A DNA stretch of 64,000 nucleotides. Source: Chlorops oryzae. Its lineage: Eukaryota > Arthropoda > Insecta > Diptera > Chloropidae. Below the pieces are notes generated by a model. The model had not been told where the DNA came from. It made no database searches and was given only the letters and a program-made list of their open reading frames with translations. The position numbers were made by a program, and so were the translations under genes. The DNA lies in assembly GCA_020466095.1 (NCBI GenBank), contig CM035806.1:136776763-136840762 (forward strand), read 5' to 3'. Below are positions 23,123 through 34,600 of the stretch, piece after piece. The stretch's first letter is position 1. Each line of letters begins with the position of its first letter.

Positions 23123-23961
23123 TCGGGCATGTGACAGAAATCGAATACGACAGAAAATATTCGATTTCGCTTACATTTGTATGAAAATTTAAGGGGACTA
23201 GAATTTTTTGAAAATTGATTTTTTTTTTTTATATATTTCGGAAGAATAGACTTTTAAGAATATGCTGGCAAAGTTTCGTGAAGATATTGACAATATTTGT
23301 TTTGCTACAGCCTTTTTAGAAGGTGGCGACAGCAGGCAGCGCGCTTGATCAAAGCAACTTTGAACGCGTTTATCTCAAAACCACTTTTTTTGACCTGGTG
23401 TGAATGAAAACAAAAAAACCATCGAACCGATTTGTCTGGAATTTTTATATATTATTCATAACATCAATGGCTATGGCCCGAACTAGAATCGAATTTTTAT
23501 TTCAAGAACTTCATATTTTTTCATCAAAAAAATGGTCAAAAAAAAGGGGAGTTTTTGATTGTTGAAATAAAAAATGGCGCCATTTTGTCAATTTAAAAAA
23601 AAAATTTTTTATTCTAGTTCCTGCCATAGCCACATTCATTCTGATTAATAACATATTTTTGTTTTTTTTTCCGATTACCAGAACTGCCAAAATCTTTCAC
23701 ACCACGGAGGTACTTTTTCAAAGAGGGTCCACTTCAACGCCATTTTTAAAATACAAAAAAAAAAAAAAAAATTACAACATTTTTTATTTTTTGTCGATAT
23801 AGAATATAATAAGCCTGCATACTTAGAAAATCGTTTTTTATTTGGCTTAATACCAAAAAAAAATCATGAAAATACCCTAAATTTTTGTGCTCTAGACCAG
23901 AAGGTCCCCTTAACCGAAATCGAATGTTTTCTGTCGTATTCGATTTCTGGCACATGCCCGA
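23123..23961. mobile_element. MITE 'Y', copy 2, carrying a nested element
   Basis: Ends TCGGGCATGTGACAGAAATC and its near inverse (GATTTCTGGCACATGCCCGA), with the same AATCGAATACGACAGAAAA subterminal block as 8949-9080. Most of its length is the insertion at 23193-23909. Confidence 0.8.
23193..23909. mobile_element. TTAA-flanked element nested in MITE 'Y'
   Basis: TTAA precedes GGGGACTAG and follows GGTCCCC (23189-23192 and 23910-23913). MITE Y copy 1 has the undisturbed site, CGATTTCGGTTAAAAAAATT near 8991, with a single TTAA. TTAA duplication is typical of piggyBac-type elements; the matching terminal repeat is only about 6 bp, so the class is tentative. No ORF inside. Confidence 0.7.
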
Positions 23962-24604
23962 ATAAATTTGTTCTTTTATAAAAGTTTCGATTTTATTCAA
24001 AATTTGTTTCGGATTTTTAAGCTTTGGCTTCTTCTTATTTCTTAATGCTTTCAATACCTTCCTGAGTTGTGATACTTTGTTGTAGTTAATTTTCCTTATT
24101 TTCTTCGATTTGTGGCTAATTATTTTGAGCTTTCTTTGAAGCTGATTTAGCGTAACTGACTTCGCTATAGGATTCGTTATATCAAGGTTTCTAGGACTTG
24201 TTTTGAAAAATGGAAGATATTTTCATCGATAGACTGTCCGCTGTTATTGATAACACTTTGGACCTTCGGACGCACACCTGCTGTCTTGATATTGGGAAGT
24301 TATGACGGGTAACTAAACTTTGATTTAGTCGAAATTTTTTCTGCGACGACTTCTTTTGCTGAAATGTGACTACACTGAGTGAAAACTACGATTGTGTAAT
24401 TAACAACGATTCGAAGTATACTACGACCGTAGTTATTTTACAGCAAAACTGTAGTACGGACGTATTCAAACATGACTTTAACAGCCATGCGTATTCTTTA
24501 GGAGCAAATTTCTCTACACACGTATTTAAAAAACTTTTATCAAAAAACACGTAAAATAGTTTTCATTTCGCTTTAAATAACATATTAAGTCCACGCGAAT
24601 TAGA

Positions 24605-24675
24605 TTTCTCCGTGGCGTACGGGTAGCGTATTCGCTCAGCAATCCTAAGGGCTCGGATTCAAATCCTACAGCAGA
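24605..24675 (+). mobile_element. tRNA-like (SINE-type) relic
   Basis: GTGGCGTACGGGTAGCGTATTC resembles an A-box arm; GGATTCAAATCC at about 24655-24666 is a B-box variant at tRNA spacing. It is not a clean cloverleaf. Confidence 0.5.
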
Positions 24676-24710
24676 CGAATGAAATATGAGAAAGTGGGAA
24701 TTTTTCAAGT

Positions 24711-25469
24711 AAAGGCCGGTATCGAGCAGATACTAATTTATCTTTGTAGAGTTGGCCATATATTTCACGCGCTAAAGTCAGCTGAGTTTTGTTTACATGT
24801 GAGCTGTCATTGTCAATGAACGCGAATAATTTCTTGGATTTAAAAGTTAAGTGAAATAATTTGCATAAGCTCGGAATCGAGCGCCACACATGTGGTATGT
24901 TATGTTTAGGTTATGTTGCTTTCTCTTTGGAAAATAATGGCAATGTTTTACGAACATTGATGCTGATTAATTCTTACCTGATATTCCCAAGCACTCGGCG
25001 ATCTCGCGCAAAGCTGCAGATACTTCCATGTTGTTGCTGTGCGATCCGGAAGCTGTATCCCATATGCAAGGGAATTCTTTAACTTTATTACAGAGCAGTT
25101 GTTTTTGCTCGTAATTGAAAGTTGTTCTCCGTCTTTTTGATACCGATGGTCCAGCTTTAAAAAATTGATCTTCGCCGCCATCCATGCTTCAGCTTTCAGC
25201 ATTTTAATTTTTTGGGCGATTCGTGCAACTGATGCAGCCTTTTCGCGGTGGAATAAATGTCAAACACTTTATTTCACTAGCTAAAATAGTCTCCACTTTT
25301 CTCCAAAAGTGCGAAAAATTGCAACCCTGAAGTAATTTTCACAACACTGATTTCACTCGTGCTGGATATGGGTTTGCTAAATGAGAGCGGAAATCCATTT
25401 ATCGGGCTTTTAGCTCACTTTTTTTTTATATGGAGGTTGACAGTTCATGTCTGCTCGATACAGGCCTTT
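24711..25469 (-). mobile_element. PIF/Harbinger-like TIR element carrying a MADF-domain exon
   Basis: AAAGGCCGGTATCGAGCAGA at 24711-24730 and its inverse with one mismatch at 25450-25469 bound a 759-bp unit. TA could be the target duplication. Inside, on the minus strand, is a MADF/Myb-like exon (24978-25185). PIF/Harbinger elements encode a transposase plus a Myb/MADF-like DNA-binding protein, so a transposase-less derivative is the likeliest reading. A domesticated host exon is the alternative. Confidence 0.6.
24978..25185 (-). CDS. Partial exon encoding a MADF-like DNA-binding domain
   Basis: Sixty-nine codons from the Met at 25185 to a CAG|GTAAGA splice donor at 24978/24977. After a basic start (SVSKRRRTTFNYEQKQLL) comes a MADF-type helix pattern: CNKVKEFPCIWDTASG, then ALREIAECLGIS. 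The conserved W-D-T and the EIAE.LGI helix fit MADF. The next exon, which should complete the third helix, is not visible within the element, so the copy is probably truncated. It lies inside a TIR-bounded unit with no host gene beside it. Confidence 0.5.
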
Positions 25470-25699
25470 AATCGAAAAATATTAAAGGAAGAAAAAAGGA
25501 CAGCTAGAATGTAAAATCTAGCTTCCCCAGCCATAAATAAGAGAAAAGAGGGGCCCCCAAATACCGGCTTTCCAAAATGTATTTTTTTTTTTTTTGCATA
25601 AAATGTTAGTTTTAAAGCTTTTTATTCCTGTAAGGTTTTTAAATATTATATACCTAAAAGTTATGCTATTATTTGTAAAAAAAAAAAAAAATTACACCT

Positions 25700-25730
25700 G
25701 CCTGACCGGGGATCGAACCCGCCGACTTGG
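25700..25730 (-). mobile_element. 3' half of a tRNA-like relic
   Basis: On the minus strand, GGCGGGTTCGATCCCCGG is a good B-box/T-arm sequence. It is followed by A/T homopolymers and lacks an A-box half. Confidence 0.4.
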
Positions 25731-25844
25731 GATTTTTTTTTTTAAACTTTCCATTTTTTATTGAATTTTCCATTAAATAGGAAGTAACAATAAGTATTCA
25801 AATCTTAGTTCCAAATAAATTTTAGCTACTTATACCGCATACAG

Positions 25845-26013
25845 TGGCGTAGCGAGACATTTCGGCGCCCGGGGCACAATGGGGCAGATGCAGGAAATGC
25901 CGCCCCATCCAATCGGTCTCAATAAAAATACCTGCATAAAAATTGAAATATGATATGGCGCCCGGGGCGACTGCCCCCTTCGCTCCCCTCTCACTACGCT
26001 ACCTATATGCGGT
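25845..26013. mobile_element. Small TIR element with GGGGC-rich interior
   Basis: ACCGCATACAGTGGCGTAGC at the left and GCTACCTATATGCGGT at the right are imperfect inverses. GGCGCCCGGGGC occurs near each side (25872 and 25960). It lies against the 3' end of the LINE at 26010-27915. Confidence 0.55.
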
Positions 26014-27915
26014 TAAAGTATAAAGTAGTATTTCGATACGACGGGCCTCAATTCAAGAGATGGGCTGCTGAAGGATTTGAGCCTCTCGTAGTGCGGGGCG
26101 ATGCGCGCTTGACGCGTACTTTTCGACGGGTGGCGATTGCCGCAGCTGGACAATCGTTGGTCGCAAAGTAATCGGTTTCGCGGGTTGGCATCGACCGCTT
26201 CTATATGCGGACCCGGTAATACTTTAAAGTGTAGGAGTCGGACGATCAATCCTTCGTAGTCTGGAACTCGAAGCAGTAAAGTCTAAGGACCTAGCCATTT
26301 CGTTGGGATGATGATGCAGACGCTCTGTGTAGGCTGATTTCAGGCGTACTACTTCATCCCTTACAAACGGTATTTCCAGTTCTCGGTGGATATTTGCGTT
26401 GCGTATATACCAAGGTGCACCTGTAATTACACGAAGAATTTTTGATTGTACTCTTTGTATTATTTCAATGCTGGAGGAACTAGCATTTCCCCACAATTCG
26501 ACTCCGTATAACCATATTGGTTTTAATTAGTGATGCCACGAATAGTGGATTTGGCCGAATACCGAATACCGAATATTCGGTCAACCTCTCGGCCGAATAA
26601 CGAATATTCGGCAACCGAATATTCGGCACGTAGTAAAGACAGCTTGGGCCTACTCGCGACTAGCTGGAGTCAAGGCAAAAGCTGCCGCTGAAAAATTTGC
26701 ACACTGTTTATAATGTTTTCGAAGAAAATTTAGAAGAAGCTAGCGTACATTTAATATTTCTAAAGAATAAAATGCAAATCTGCTGTATTTTTAGTTCTCG
26801 TTAATTAAATTTTTTTACGTTATTGTGAGAAAAATTTAATTTGTAGTGACTGCTGATTTTTTTAATAAGTTATTTCTACTATTCGGTATTCGGCCGAATG
26901 TTTTAACTATTCGGCCGAATACCGAATACTGAAAAATGACGCCGAATAGGCCGAATACCGAATAGTGGCCGAATATTCGTGGCATCACTAGTTTTAATAT
27001 ACTTCTATATAAAAGAATTTTATGTTCAATTTTTAAAGGCGAGCGGTGGTTTATAAGCCAATGAAACTTAGAAGCTTTCAGTTTCAATGCGTTTCTTTTC
27101 GCTTCTATATGCCTCCGCCATGTAAGACGCCTGTCCAAGTGAATACCTAGGTAAACAACGTTTTCTGTTTGACGGACTAGTATATTGTTTATTGTTATAT
27201 GTTAGGTGGGCATGTGCCTCTTTTGAGAGTAAATGTCACGTGCTTACTTTTTTGTTCGTTTATTTTGACGCGCCATATCGCAAGCCATTTTTCGATTACT
27301 TTAAGGTGTGATTGCAGATTTCGAGAGGAAGAAATCTCGCTTTGATGACGGCTAAGTATAGCTGTGTCGTCGGCAAAAGTAGAAATTGTAAGGTTACTGT
27401 TTACAGGGAAATCCGCTGTGTATAGTAAGTATAGGAATTGTCCCAGAACACTCCCTTGCGGTACGACTGCTCTAATTTCTATATTTTGCGTAATGTGGTC
27501 CTAAAATTTAACTTTAAAGACTCTATTGCATAAGTAGCACGTTAGAATCCCGTGAACAGAAGGAGGTAGGAGAGATTTTACTTTATTAATAAGTCCTTCG
27601 TGCCAAACCTTATCAGATGCCTGAGCTACATCCAAAAAGACAGCAGAACAGTATTCTTTATATTCAAAAGCTTTTCGTATTTCATTCGTTATACGATTAA
27701 CTTGCTCTATAGTACCATGATTTTTACAGAAACCGAACTGGTGATTTGGAATAATATTATTTTCTGATATAAATGGAGTCAATTTAAAGAGCAGTGCTTT
27801 TTCAAAAAGTTTTGAAATGCATGGGAGAAGGCTAATTGGTCTATAGGACGACACAAATGTCGCGTCCTTCCCAGGCTTTTGGATCATTTTAATTAAAGAG
27901 GATTTCCACATAATA
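26010..27915 (-). mobile_element. Jockey-clade LINE fragment (reverse transcriptase), split by a MITE
   Basis: Reading on the minus strand from 27911: YRPISLLPCISKLFEKALL, NHQFGFCKNHGTIEQVNRI and CSAVFLDVAQASDKVWHEGL (RT domains 2-4). The FADD catalytic box follows in another frame near 27370, then YLGIHLDRRLTWRRHI. After the insertion at 26528-26990 come KPIWLYGVELWGNAS and HPNEMARSLDFTASSSRLRR, to a stop at 26224. Frameshifts and stops interrupt it; the endonuclease and ORF1 are missing. The rest to about 26010 is 3'UTR. Confidence 0.85.
26528..26990. mobile_element. hAT-type MITE inserted in the LINE
   Basis: TAGTGATGCCACGAATA and its inverse form the ends; the interior is made of CCGAATATTCGG-like words. 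GTTTTAAT flanks both sides (26520-26527 and 26991-26998), and removing the element with one duplication joins the LINE reading frame (..ILKPIWLYG..). Confidence 0.92.
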
Positions 27916-27943
27916 GGAAAATATTTGAATTAAAATTGATACC

Positions 27944-28668
27944 TACACGCAGAGAAAAAATTTAACATACCCAATTATATTTTGCAGGCATTACATATGT
28001 AATTGGGTATGATGTAATTATATTTTCATAATTACGTCCAATTATATTATATTTTTCATTACCTCCAAGCATATATGTAATTGTATCAAATGATAAAATA
28101 ATTATTTCAATTACATATATAATTCTGTCCAACTAAATATATAATCGGCTGCAATGATGTATGTAATTGTAACGAATTATATACATAATTGCGCCTAATT
28201 AAATTTGTGATCCCCTGCAATTTAAAATATATTCTATATAACAATATAAAAAGAGGCATTCTCCACGATTGGGCGGAATATATTTCAACACGTCATATTC
28301 GTGGTCCACCTGCCCCTTGAAGTGCCTAAGGATTTTGAAAATTCAATCACCTTATATACGATCGAAATTATAAATCATTTCAGAAATATAAGAGCAAGCT
28401 GTAAAATAAATACAATCACATATATAATTGCACCAATGCTTTAAATTGCAAAAGTAATCAGATGTAATTACATATGTGTTCAGAACGCAATTACATATAT
28501 GATAAATTTAAATTCAATTATATAAGTAATTGAGCACAATTAGTATTTTTCATTTTCTAATTATATTGTAATTGCCTCCAATTAATAATGCAATCGAGGC
28601 AAGGCTCCAATCACATATGTAATTGGTTCCAATTATATTTCGGGCACTTATGTATTTCTCTCCGTGTA
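27944..28668. mobile_element. 725-bp TIR element rich in CAATTATATAT words
   Basis: TACACGCAGAGAAA at the left and TTTCTCTCCGTGTA at the right are inverted ends. The interior repeats ATTACATATGTAATTG-like palindromic words many times with spacing variants. No coding frame. It abuts the 5'-truncated end of the LINE at 27915. Confidence 0.75.
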
Positions 28669-29148
28669 CCAATCGTAGTATCGTAGAATTTACAACCTAT
28701 GGATTGGTACCAAATTTCTTTAAACTGGATAAATGGTTGAATTTTTATCTCGCAAAGACTTTTATTTTTGACAAAAAAATATTTGTCTCAGTTTAAAAGT
28801 TATCGTTTGACTAAAAACATAAAAGTCAATATTTAACAATAAAATTTTTTCAAATAAAATAAAAGTCAACAATTTTCTGTTTTTTGTTAAACTTTTATTA
28901 TAAAAGATATAACAGTTACGGTCCCTGATCGTATCAGCTATTCATTTTAAAATTTTTCCAAACATAAAAAGAAAATAACGTGATAGCAGTTTTTCCACTA
29001 TTCATAAGAAACCAGCAGAAATCGGCCACCTTAGTTTCTCCCCCGAGGCAACTAATCTTTCAAAAACAAATTTGCTTGCCCACCGGCCAACAGTGCCATA
29101 GGATTTAAATTGAAGTTCAAATTTTCATCTACTTATTTAAAAAAAAAA
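28669..29148. other. AT-rich spacer
   Basis: No gene or bounded repeat seen; it ends in a poly(A) run that abuts the repeat at 29149. Confidence 0.4.
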
Positions 29149-30496
29149 AACAAGTAAGGGTGTTATAGTCAGGCGAGCCTGACAATAGAATACCCGACAC
29201 AGACACACATGTTCAAATAATTTTTAATATCACGAGGTGTTTAAGGCCATAGGGGCCCCTTATAGCGACTTTTGTTTAATTTCTTTATGAAAACCGCCCC
29301 TTTGCCACGCCCACTTTTCCAATTTTTCGGAATTCTAATCGGAGGCTTAAATATACGCGCAAATTCTAAGTTTCATTGAAATATTTGGAAAAAGTCAGAT
29401 TTTGGGGCAGTTTTGGGATTTTTGTGACAGACCCTAGTACTGGAGTTACCCTTAATAATGGACCGATCTAGAAAATGTTTGGGCAGAGTGTTTATGGCTA
29501 CAAAGGAAGTATAAGTGCCAATTTTCGTTCAAGTCCCATAGGCGTTTCGGGAGTAGGAGACAATTTTCGAAAAACGCCCTTCTGCCACGCCCATTTTTCT
29601 GATTTTTGTAAATCACATTAATTGGCCTAAAATATGTTCAAATGCCAAATTTCATCAAAATATCTTGAAAAACATCGGTTTTAGAGCAGTTTTTGTGATT
29701 TTCACTAACAGACCCTAGTAACTGTTGAGGTACCCAAAAATATGGTCCATCGGTCCATCTTCGAACTTGTTCTTCTCATGTCCCTCGTGAGCACGCATAC
29801 CAAAAGATATGCTCAACTCCATTCATAAGAAAACTGTATACAAACAGACGGACAGACAGCCAGACAGATAGACGGACAGACAGACGGACATGGCTAAATC
29901 GAATCTCCTAGTGACGCTGATCATTTCTATATATATTTTGTATGGTCTATCTCGACTGGTTCTGGTGTTACATACAACCACACAAGAAAACTGTATACAA
30001 ACAGACGGACAGACAGCCAGACAGATAGACGGACAGACAGACGGACATGGCTAAATCGATCTCCTAGTGACGCTGATCATTTCTATATATATTTTGTATG
30101 GTCTATCTCGACTGGTTCTGGGTGTTACATACAACCACACAAGAAAACTGTATACAAACAGACGGACAGACAGCCAGACAGATAGACGGACAGACAGACG
30201 GACATGGCTAAATCGAATCTCCTAGTGACGCTGATCATTTCTATATATATTTTGTATGGTCTATCTCGACTGGTTCTGGGTGTTACATACAACCACACAA
30301 GAAAACTGTATACAAACAGACGGACAGACAGCCAGACAGATAGACGGACAGACAGACGGACATGGCTAAATCGAATCTCCTAGTGACGCTGATCATTTCT
30401 ATATATATTTTGTATGGTCTATCTCGACTGGTTCTGGGTGTTACATACAACCACACAAACGCAATATACCCTCGCCACAGAGTGTGTCGGGTATAA
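29149..30496 (+). repeat. Large member of the 'GGACAGACGGAC' dispersed family
   Basis: Starts ACAAGTAAGGGTGTTATAGT, with ATACCCGACAC near the start and GTGTCGGGTAT at the end as inverted termini. Family blocks (GCCACGCCCACTTTTC, CAAATTTCATCAAAATAT, CAGACGGACATGGCTAAATC) are present. Its 3' part is expanded into a tandem array (29829-30459). Confidence 0.7.
29829..30459. repeat. Four tandem copies of a ~157-bp unit
   Basis: Units begin GAAAACTGTATACAAACAGA at about 29829, 29986, 30143 and 30301. They contain (GACA)-rich CGGACAGACAGCCAGACAGA, ATGGCTAAATCGA, CTAGTGACGCTGATCATTTC and TGGTCTATCTCGACTGG. Copies are nearly identical (1-bp differences), so the expansion is recent or an assembly effect. 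Confidence 0.9.
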
Positions 30497-31646
30497 AAAT
30501 TATGTTCGCCGCAGAATTTTAATAGTCGTCAAAATAGTCGTCACAATAGGCGTCAAAGTAGGCGTTCACTCTACAAAACATGATAAACTGAGCACATGTG
30601 GACCTGTTCTCTCTTTTCCAACAAATTCCACATCGTTTTCGTCTTACTATTTATATCCGTTAATAATCCAAGAACTTATGTATGCCAAATTTCAACAGGA
30701 TACCTTCATAAAGACCGGAGATACAAGGAGCAAAAAATTGAAAATCCCAACATGTGTTCACTTTTGCACGCTGCTGTATGTACATATATGTATAATTTCT
30801 TGCCGATTACATTACTTTCGCGGTGACAAATAAGTTGCTTACGAGAAAGTGCCATTGCTTTGTAAATTTGTATTATATACTTTTAATATATTACGGATAT
30901 GTGCATTTAACACTTACCCACGTACATTATTGCATCAAAAAACAACATTTCGGAAAATATCGTTATTTGCGCGGTTAGGGCTGGATATGTGTATCAGAGA
31001 ACTGCTTTGAGTGTGCTCGAGCGTGTTCGAACACCCTTGCTGAAAATTCAGAACAAGTAGAATATCAATCTTCGCAGCTATGTGCTCCATCGAGTTGCAC
31101 ACCCGAAATCTTATTTTCGAGTTCGAGCACCTAACTCGAACTTTGTTGTACGTGTATTCAGACTCGCATTTCGGGTATGTTATACCCAAACTGATCCGAA
31201 AAAACCACTCAAACTCGAGTTCAACTCGAGTTCTATGGGTATAGAAAACAGACCAAGGGGAAAATATCAGAGAACGAGTCACGAAAAACAGCCAATTTTT
31301 GTTAACAACAAAAAGAACGTGTAATATCGACTCTTCCCTGATTGTTTTTGCGGAAGCTTCGAATTGAGCATAGAAGTGTGCCATGATTCGATTTAGGTCT
31401 GAATCAATATACTTTTGAGTTTGTTTTTTTATCATAAAAAAGAAAGTCTCGTCGTTGTTCTATTCGGAATTAATTTAACAATCAATTGAAAATTTTTAAT
31501 TAAAATTTTTCTCATTTCTTTTTTTTTTTTTAAATTATTCATTTAAAAATCTAGGATAGTTCTTCCGTTTGGAAAAGTTACAGCAAAACTGTCACTAGTG
31601 TACTTACTGTCAAACTTTTACTTCAGGTCGTAATTGCCAGTTATTT
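30497..31646. other. Upstream region of the COX6A-fusion gene
   Basis: No supported gene. Short frames on both strands, including a 166-codon minus frame (30935-31435), show no domain and contain dyads such as ACTCGAGTTCAACTCGAGT (31208-31226). The proximal 200 bp could hold the promoter of the gene at 31647, but no clear core motif was identified. Confidence 0.35.
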
Positions 31647-34600
31647 TTGGTAATGGCTGTTATATCGCACTTTCGGCAGAATGTTTCCGTGCCCAGTTTT
31701 ATAGAGTCGGCGGCGTGGTATGCTCATCGCTATAGGCTTTTTTCAGCTTTTCGCAGTGTTCCTCGACCCTTTTGCCTTCGGAAGGACAATGGCGATATGA
31801 TGAGAATCCCCGCACCTTACATACGAGAGGTAATTAGCATAAGAGCAATGTCTGCCGACAAGAAATCGGAAAAATCCGGCGCACATAATGATGCATTACA
31901 ACAACAAAAAAAAACAAAGGACGAACAAGAAAATGTTGAACTGAAAAGTAAGGTCGCTAATAAATGTCCCTCTGAGATAGCTTGCCTCAAAACATCTTCG
32001 TCGCAAACTAACCTTACTTTAAAGCATTCGAATCAAAACAAATCAAATGCCTTTTATATCCAAAATCCCCAGCTTCGTGAAACTAAGAACGTTGCTATTT
32101 CCGATTTTCTTCAAAGACCAGTCAAATTGAAAAAATCCCTTGCAGAATATCAGTCAAGGACCTTTAAGCTTCATATACTCAAGTTTCTACCAGAATATGA
32201 CAGAATGCAGGTCTTCGAAAATTCAATGAAGAATCGTAACTTTTGGAAAAAAAACGTTGCTTTCAGTGGGGGAAAATTTCGTGGTCTTGCAGATAGTTCT
32301 AAATCTGATTGTGACCAGAACAAATCTCTTACGAGTGGGACATGCAAGAAGTGCGGAAAACCCAAACCACCAACGGTGAATGATGTGTCGAATTCCGAAT
32401 TGTCAGCGAGCTGTGGTAAAAGCATTTTAACACAGGAGACGGCATCTGTAAAGTCATCGAGTCAGAAGCTCGAGCCAATGACCGTGAAATGTGGATTTGC
32501 AAATCAAAGTGGAAATTTAAAATCTGCTTCGCCCGCTAGCTGCGTTAAGGCAGAGGCTTCCACAGATATTGTTAATGAAAGACCAGGGAGTGCTAAAAGC
32601 AATGCTTCCGTTGATGCTCAATGTGATGGGAAAAAAACATCCACAACATCCACAAAAAGTGAATCGAAATTGCCAGTCTCAATGAAAAGCGGAAAGCCTA
32701 AAGTTTCTGGCTGCGTCAAGACCAAGCCTCCAACAGATCCTGTTTGCGTAAAAGGATCAGGCGCCCATATTGATGGTTCAAAACAACTAACATCAGCGTG
32801 TGCTTAACCATCTGCCTCTACTGTGTGCGCTCAAACCACTACAACCTCTACCTGCGGTGGCGCTTCAAAGCCTCCTACAACCTCTACTTGTGGTGGTGCT
32901 CCAAAACCACCTACAACCTCTACTTGTGATGGCGCTTCGAAACCACCTGCAACGTCTACCTGTGGTGGCGCTTCAAAACCACCTACAACCTCAACCTGTG
33001 GTGGCCCTTCAAAACCATCTACAACCTCTACCTGTGGTGGAGCTTCAAAACCACCTACAACTCAACCTGTGGTGCCCCTTCAAAACCATCTACAACCTCT
33101 ACCTGTGGTGGCGCTTCAAAACCACCTACAACTCTACCTGTGGGGCGCTTCAAAACCACCTACAACTCACTGTGGGCTTCAAACACACATCTACCTGTGG
33201 CGGCGCTTCAAAACCACCTACAACATCTACCTGTGGCGGCGCTTCAAAACCGCCTACAACTTCAACCTGTGGTGGCGCTTCAAAACCACCTACAACATCT
33301 ACCTGTGGCGGCGCTTCAAAACCACCTACAACTTCTACCTGTGGTGGCGCTTCAAAACCACCTACAACATCTACCTGTGGCGGCGCTTCAAAACCACCTA
33401 CAACATCTACCTGTGGCGGCGCTTCAAAACCACCTACAACATCTACTGTGGCGGCGCTTCAAAACCGCCTACAACTTCAACCTGTGGCGGCGCTTCAAAA
33501 CCACCTACATCTACCTGTGGCGGCGCTTCAAAACCACCTACAACATCTACCTGTGGCGGCGCTTCAAAACCACCTACATATCTTCAACCTGTGGCGGCGC
33601 TTCAAAACCGCCTACAACTTCAACCTGTGGTGGCGCTTCAAAACCACCTACAACTCTACCTGTGGCGGCGCTTCAAAACCACCTACAACATCTACCTGTG
33701 GTGGCGCTTCAAAACCACCTCACTCAACTGGGCCTTCAAACCTACTCACTGTGGCGCGCTTCAAAACCGCCTCAACATCTACCTGTGGCGGCGCTTCAAA
33801 ACCACCTACAACATCTACCTGTGGCGGCGCTTCAAAACCACCTACAACATCTACCTGTGGCGGCGCTTCAAAACCGCCTCCAACTTCAACCTGTGGTGGC
33901 CCTTCAAAACCATCTACATCCTCTAGCTGTGATGGCGCTTCAAAACCACCTACAACCTCTACATGTGGTGGCGCTTCAAAACCGTCTACAACCCTTACCT
34001 GCAGCGAGGCTTCCAAGCCAACAACGACCGTACCGTGTAGTGGAATTTCGAAACCTAATGAGAAGTCAACCCCTTGCACGTCTAAATTGGTCATGCCGGA
34101 TTCAGCAACGGCTTCATATGATAAATCAAGTAGTACAAAACCCAAGAAATGCAAAAAATCAAAGTCTTTGACTTCGCTTAACCCATTGAGATCGAAATCA
34201 CCCAGTTCTGTGAGCAGTAAATCGAAGCCATCAAAAAAGATAAAAAAATCCAAATCAAAGCTTAACAAATCGAAGTCTTCAACGTGCAGTGGTGGCAAAA
34301 AATTGCAGATTCCAAACTTAACAAAGTTACCAATTTCTTTGGGATCCAAACCGAGTGCCATACCACCAAACAGTAAGACGTCAAAACCCTCAATTGAAGA
34401 TCCAAAGTCGACTGCATCTTTAGGGCCACAGACCACTCCCGCAACATGTGGAAGCACACCACTGGAGTCAGAAAAAACGTCTACAACATGTAGTCCTACA
34501 GCGTCAACTCCAACAAAATCATTATGTGAAAAAAGCGCTTTACCAGCTTCTAAACCAACTGACGCATTAAACTCTGCAGGAGATGCCATGAAAATGGAAA

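Noticed and set aside
30935..31435. 166-codon open frame on the minus strand
   Set aside because: No domain, no signal of conservation, and it runs across palindromic CTCGAGTT repeats upstream of the gene at 31647.
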